Shown here one piece after another: positions 5,907 through 7,986 of a stretch of 7,986 nucleotides of DNA (position 1 is its first letter; every line of letters starts with the position of its first letter). The position numbers were made by a program, and so were the translations under genes. Source of the stretch: an uncultured Clostridia bacterium (GTDB lineage: Bacteria; Bacillota; Clostridia; Christensenellales; Borkfalkiaceae); the NCBI GenBank assembly GCA_937915565.1, contig CALDMH010000128.1, positions 1 through 7,986 on the forward strand, in the 5' to 3' direction. The notes below the pieces were generated by a model. The model saw only the letters and a program-made list of their open reading frames with translations, searched no databases and was not told the origin of the DNA.

Positions 5907-6974
5907 TCATATGCTTATACGTTTAAGTGTATATACATTTTGAGAAAAAATCAACTGTTTTGAACAATAAATTTTTATCGAGCCTACTTTTTCGCCGGAG
6001 CGATAATCATTCTTGACGCCAAACGAATCGAAATCGGTTACGCAGGTTATTTTTTCGCCTACGGCGACGGGATAAACGAAAGCTTCGGGTTTTGTCAGCT
6101 CGTAAGATTTGCTTTTATCGGCGTTAAAAATCACTTTATCGAATCTTTCGGGGTCGATTACTTTAACCGTTTTATATTCCGCAAAAGCATTTTCGAGAAG
6201 TTCCGCCGAGCGCTCGAACATCTGCGGACTGTTTAATACTACGCAAATAACCTCCATTCCGTCCCTCAACGCGCTCGAAACGAGACATCTCCCGGCTTTA
6301 ACGGTATAACCCGTTTTAACCCCGTCCGCGCCGTCGAAATTGAAAAGCATTTTATTCTTATTTATCCAAACTCTCTTTTCGCCGGAAACGAGTTCCTCCG
6401 CGATATGTTTTTTGGAAGAAACTATCTTTTTGAACAACGGATTTTTCATTGCGTAACGGGTTATTAAAGCGAGGTCTTTTGCCGTGGTGTAATGATTATC
6501 GCACGGCAAACCGTGAGGATTTACGAAATTTGAATTTTCCGCTCCCGTTTTTTTTGCTGTTTCGTTCATAAGTTTAACGAAATTTTCAACGCTTCCGCAA
6601 AGCGTTTCGGAAAGCGTTTCGGCGGCGTCGTTTCCCGAACGAAGCATTAACCCGTATAACAAATCGATTACCTTATATTTTTCGCCTGCTTTCAGGTAAA
6701 TACTGCTCCCCTCTTTTCCTTCGCAATCTTTGGGAACGACTACGGTTTTTTCCACGTCGAAATTATCGATTACCGTTATCGCCGTGACGATTTTAGTCGT
6801 GCTTGCCATAGGAAGTTTTTCAAGGCTGTTGTTTTCGTAAAGAATTCTTCCGCTTGCAACCTCAATGACCGCCTCGGCTTTCGATACGGTGAAAGCTCCC
6901 GCTTTTTCGGCGGGTGAGAAAAGAATAGCGAGAAAAGCGGCGACTATTACGGTAATTTTAATCCTTCTCTTCAT
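5907..6974 (-). CDS. Serine D-Ala-D-Ala carboxypeptidase (DacF/DacB-type low-molecular-weight PBP)
   Basis: A 355-residue exported penicillin-binding protein of the S11 family, which trims the terminal D-Ala from peptidoglycan pentapeptides and so limits crosslinking. A signal peptide spans about 1-27 (MKRRIK, hydrophobic core, AGA cleavage region). The three active-site motifs are intact: STTK at 58-61 (Ser58 nucleophile, Lys61), SGN at 113-115 and KTG at 220-222 inside DGVKTGYT. Supporting family blocks include NFVNPHGLP at 149-157. A PBP5-type C-terminal beta domain fills about 265-345. The protein ends soon after this domain without a clear amphipathic or hydrophobic membrane anchor. The gene overlaps GerW by 17 nt. 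The nearest AGGAGG-like site lies about 20 nt upstream, so coupling is likely. Association with GerW suggests a sporulation role (cortex), as for DacF/DacB of B. subtilis; that is inference. A 12-bp tandem repeat lies inside the gene. Confidence 0.95.
   Translation of the reverse strand: MKRRIKITVIVAAFLAILFSPAEKAGAFTVSKAEAVIEVASGRILYENNSLEKLPMASTTKIVTAITVIDNFDVEKTVVVPKDCEGKEGSSIYLKAGEKYKVIDLLYGLMLRSGNDAAETLSETLCGSVENFVKLMNETAKKTGAENSNFVNPHGLPCDNHYTTAKDLALITRYAMKNPLFKKIVSSKKHIAEELVSGEKRVWINKNKMLFNFDGADGVKTGYTVKAGRCLVSSALRDGMEVICVVLNSPQMFERSAELLENAFAEYKTVKVIDPERFDKVIFNADKSKSYELTKPEAFVYPVAVGEKITCVTDFDSFGVKNDYRSGEKVGSIKIYCSKQLIFSQNVYTLKRISI
6599..6622. repeat. Two-copy 12-bp tandem repeat inside the carboxypeptidase gene
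   Basis: AAAGCGTTTCGG occurs twice back to back (6599-6610 and 6611-6622). It encodes the ETLSETLC stretch at about residues 119-126, just after the SGN motif. The frame is preserved. It is probably a benign duplication in a surface helix. Confidence 0.8.
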
Positions 6975-7341
6975 TTTTAAAACTTTTTATAAACTCCTCC
7001 GCCGTTTCAAAAGCTCTTGAAAATGCGTCCGTGGGCACGCTTATCAATTTAACGCCTTTTCCTTTTTCAACGAGAAACCCCGTGGGTTTTAACGAAACGA
7101 CTGCGCTGCTTCCGCCGGCAAAAGGCATATTGGGGATTGAATTGATTTTTTTTATTTCTCCGTATTCTCCTCCGCCCGTCATAAAGCCCATCGTGACTTT
7201 TGTCACCGGAATTATCGTAGTTCCATCATTTGTGGTAAACGGTTTACCAATAACGGTATTTACGTCAATCATAGTGTTTATGTCTTTCAGAGCTGCGCTC
7301 ATAAGTTCTTTTATCTTATTTTCTCTTGTTTCTTTAAGCAT
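6958..7341 (-). CDS. ytfJ: GerW/YtfJ family spore protein
   Basis: A 127-residue small protein of the GerW (YtfJ) family. In B. subtilis it is made in the forespore and is needed for normal germination. Family blocks: an N-terminal amphipathic helix (ENKIKELMSAALKDINTMID); the strand NTVIGKPFTTNDGTTIIPVT at 28-47; VTMGFMTGGGEYG at 49-61; PFAGGSSAVVSLKPTGFLV at 73-91; and VKLISVP at 97-103. Length is close to the usual 120-155. No membrane segment is visible. An AAAGGAG site lies about 6 nt before the ATG. It overlaps the DUF2953-like gene by 8 nt and the carboxypeptidase by 17 nt, matching the ytfI-ytfJ pairing of B. subtilis. Its presence supports an endospore-forming host, although family members also occur in some non-sporulating lineages. 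Confidence 0.93.
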   Translation of the reverse strand: MLKETRENKIKELMSAALKDINTMIDVNTVIGKPFTTNDGTTIIPVTKVTMGFMTGGGEYGEIKKINSIPNMPFAGGSSAVVSLKPTGFLVEKGKGVKLISVPTDAFSRAFETAEEFIKSFKNEEKD

Positions 7342-7861
7342 TTTTATCTCCTTTAAATAAGCTTTTTGAAATTTCTTTCGTTATGGTTAAAACGTTAAAA
7401 CAAAGCCCTACGTCAAAAATAATTCCGTTTAAATTTTTATCCTGCGTAATTATGACGTCGCCTTTAAAATCCGTTAACGGATAAGTTTCCTTCAAGACGG
7501 AAAACGTTGTAAAATTAAGCTGATTTACAAAAGAAAGCGTTAAAAATTTTCCAATGTCGTTACAGGCGTTCAAAACGAGCGCGTAACGTATTTTCGTAAA
7601 GTTAAACGTACTGAACGCGTCTATATTATCTTTTTCGGGAATCATATCGCGCGGGGAAAATTCTATCGCTTTTTTATCCGTTAAGTGAAGAAAAAATTTT
7701 TTATCGGAATAATTCAGATAAACCGATTTAATTTTTATAAACCTGAAAAAATACAAATTCAGGTAGGTTTTTCCGTTGTTAAACACAAAAACACCTTTTA
7801 CCGAAAATGGTAAAGGGATAATAAAAATAGATAAAACAACGGAAATTATGAAGTATCCCAT
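7334..7861 (-). CDS. DUF2953-like membrane-anchored protein (YtfI-like)
   Basis: A 175-residue protein with one N-terminal hydrophobic segment (about 2-20). A beta-rich stretch follows (about 21-60, e.g. VKGVFVFNNGKTYLNLYFF). The later region, about 95-165, alternates hydrophobic and polar residues and ends in a helix. Sequence motifs alone are weak. The DUF2953/YtfI call rests on its place directly before GerW, with an 8-nt overlap, as in B. subtilis ytfI-ytfJ and many clostridia, plus the matching architecture (N-terminal anchor, then a short beta-rich domain). Function is unknown in the family; a sporulation link is inferred from its neighbour. No Shine-Dalgarno is visible before ATG 7861, and no other in-frame start lies near it. 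The upstream 73 nt is AT-rich. Confidence 0.68.
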   Translation of the reverse strand: MGYFIISVVLSIFIIPLPFSVKGVFVFNNGKTYLNLYFFRFIKIKSVYLNYSDKKFFLHLTDKKAIEFSPRDMIPEKDNIDAFSTFNFTKIRYALVLNACNDIGKFLTLSFVNQLNFTTFSVLKETYPLTDFKGDVIITQDKNLNGIIFDVGLCFNVLTITKEISKSLFKGDKNA

Positions 7862-7934
7862 AAAAATATTGTGTCGTTTACGACGAAAAATATGTAAAGT
7901 AAATTATAAAAATCGTCTTATAAAAAAATATTCC
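7862..7934 (-). promoter_or_regulatory. AT-rich intergenic stretch with a possible -10 box
   Basis: The 73-nt gap before the DUF2953-like gene contains TATAAT on the minus strand (within TTTTTATAATTTAC, about 7903-7908). No -35 hexamer lies at normal spacing. A promoter here would start the GerW operon, but the AT-richness makes chance matches common. Confidence 0.22.
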
Positions 7935-7985
7935 TTAGGGATTCCATTCGCCATCACTAATTACCGAAAAGGCGTCTTTTTCGCC
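7935..7985 (-). CDS. Possible 3' end of an upstream gene (partial)
   Basis: In one frame the right edge of the window reads GEKDAFSVISDGEWNP followed by a TAA stop at 7935-7937. The other two frames on this strand stop earlier. Sixteen residues are too few to recognise. By synteny with other clostridia, scpB would be the expected neighbour, but nothing in these residues confirms it. Confidence 0.3.
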   Translation of the reverse strand, partial: GEKDAFSVISDGEWNP

Positions 7986-7986
7986 A

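Noticed and set aside
7921..7945. Possible terminator around CCCTAAGG followed by a T-run after the partial gene
   Set aside because: On the minus strand the stem is only about 4-5 bp with a mismatch and a 3-nt loop, too weak to call despite the following T-run.
1..7986. CRISPR arrays, tRNA/rRNA genes, insertion sequences, riboswitches, attachment sites
   Set aside because: No regularly spaced repeats, cloverleaf, transposase, terminal inverted repeats or recognisable riboswitch core were seen. Coding sequence covers nearly all of the window, and the longest gap between genes is about 107 nt.

Overview
All genes in this window lie on the minus strand, so they read from right to left. The content points to an endospore-forming, low-to-moderate GC Firmicute of the clostridial type. 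The evidence is a GerW/YtfJ sporulation protein next to a DUF2953-like protein and a DacF-type D,D-carboxypeptidase, strong AGGAGG-like ribosome sites, and an OmpR-type two-component system with a clostridial look. No ribosomal or tRNA marker is present, so the genus cannot be named.

Region A (7986 down to about 4361) is a spore/envelope housekeeping operon. A possible gene tail (7985-7935) is followed by a DUF2953/YtfI-like membrane-anchored protein, GerW/YtfJ, a serine D-Ala-D-Ala carboxypeptidase, an RluB-family pseudouridine synthase, and an unrecognised charged coiled-coil protein that starts 2 nt after the rluB stop codon. The first three complete genes overlap each other. The operon closes at a strong hairpin with an 11-bp perfect stem and a U-rich tail (4361-4408).

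Region B (4343-3636) is a single gene for an S51 peptidase E-like protein. Its ribosome site lies directly after the terminator U-tract, which leaves almost no room for a promoter of its own.

Region C (3528 down to 1) is a tightly overlapping four-gene unit: OmpR-family response regulator, sensor histidine kinase, a multi-pass membrane protein, and the N-terminal 140 residues of an Lgt-type membrane protein cut off by the window edge. The overlaps are 4, 8 and 14 nt, so co-translation is likely. The third protein reads like a PrsW-family intramembrane protease whose catalytic motifs have been replaced. The Lgt-like protein carries tyrosine where classical Lgt has its essential histidine. A two-component system coupled to an apparent pseudoprotease and a variant Lgt is the most unusual thing in the window. 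It could be an envelope-sensing module in which the membrane proteins act as partners or sensors; that role is inference.
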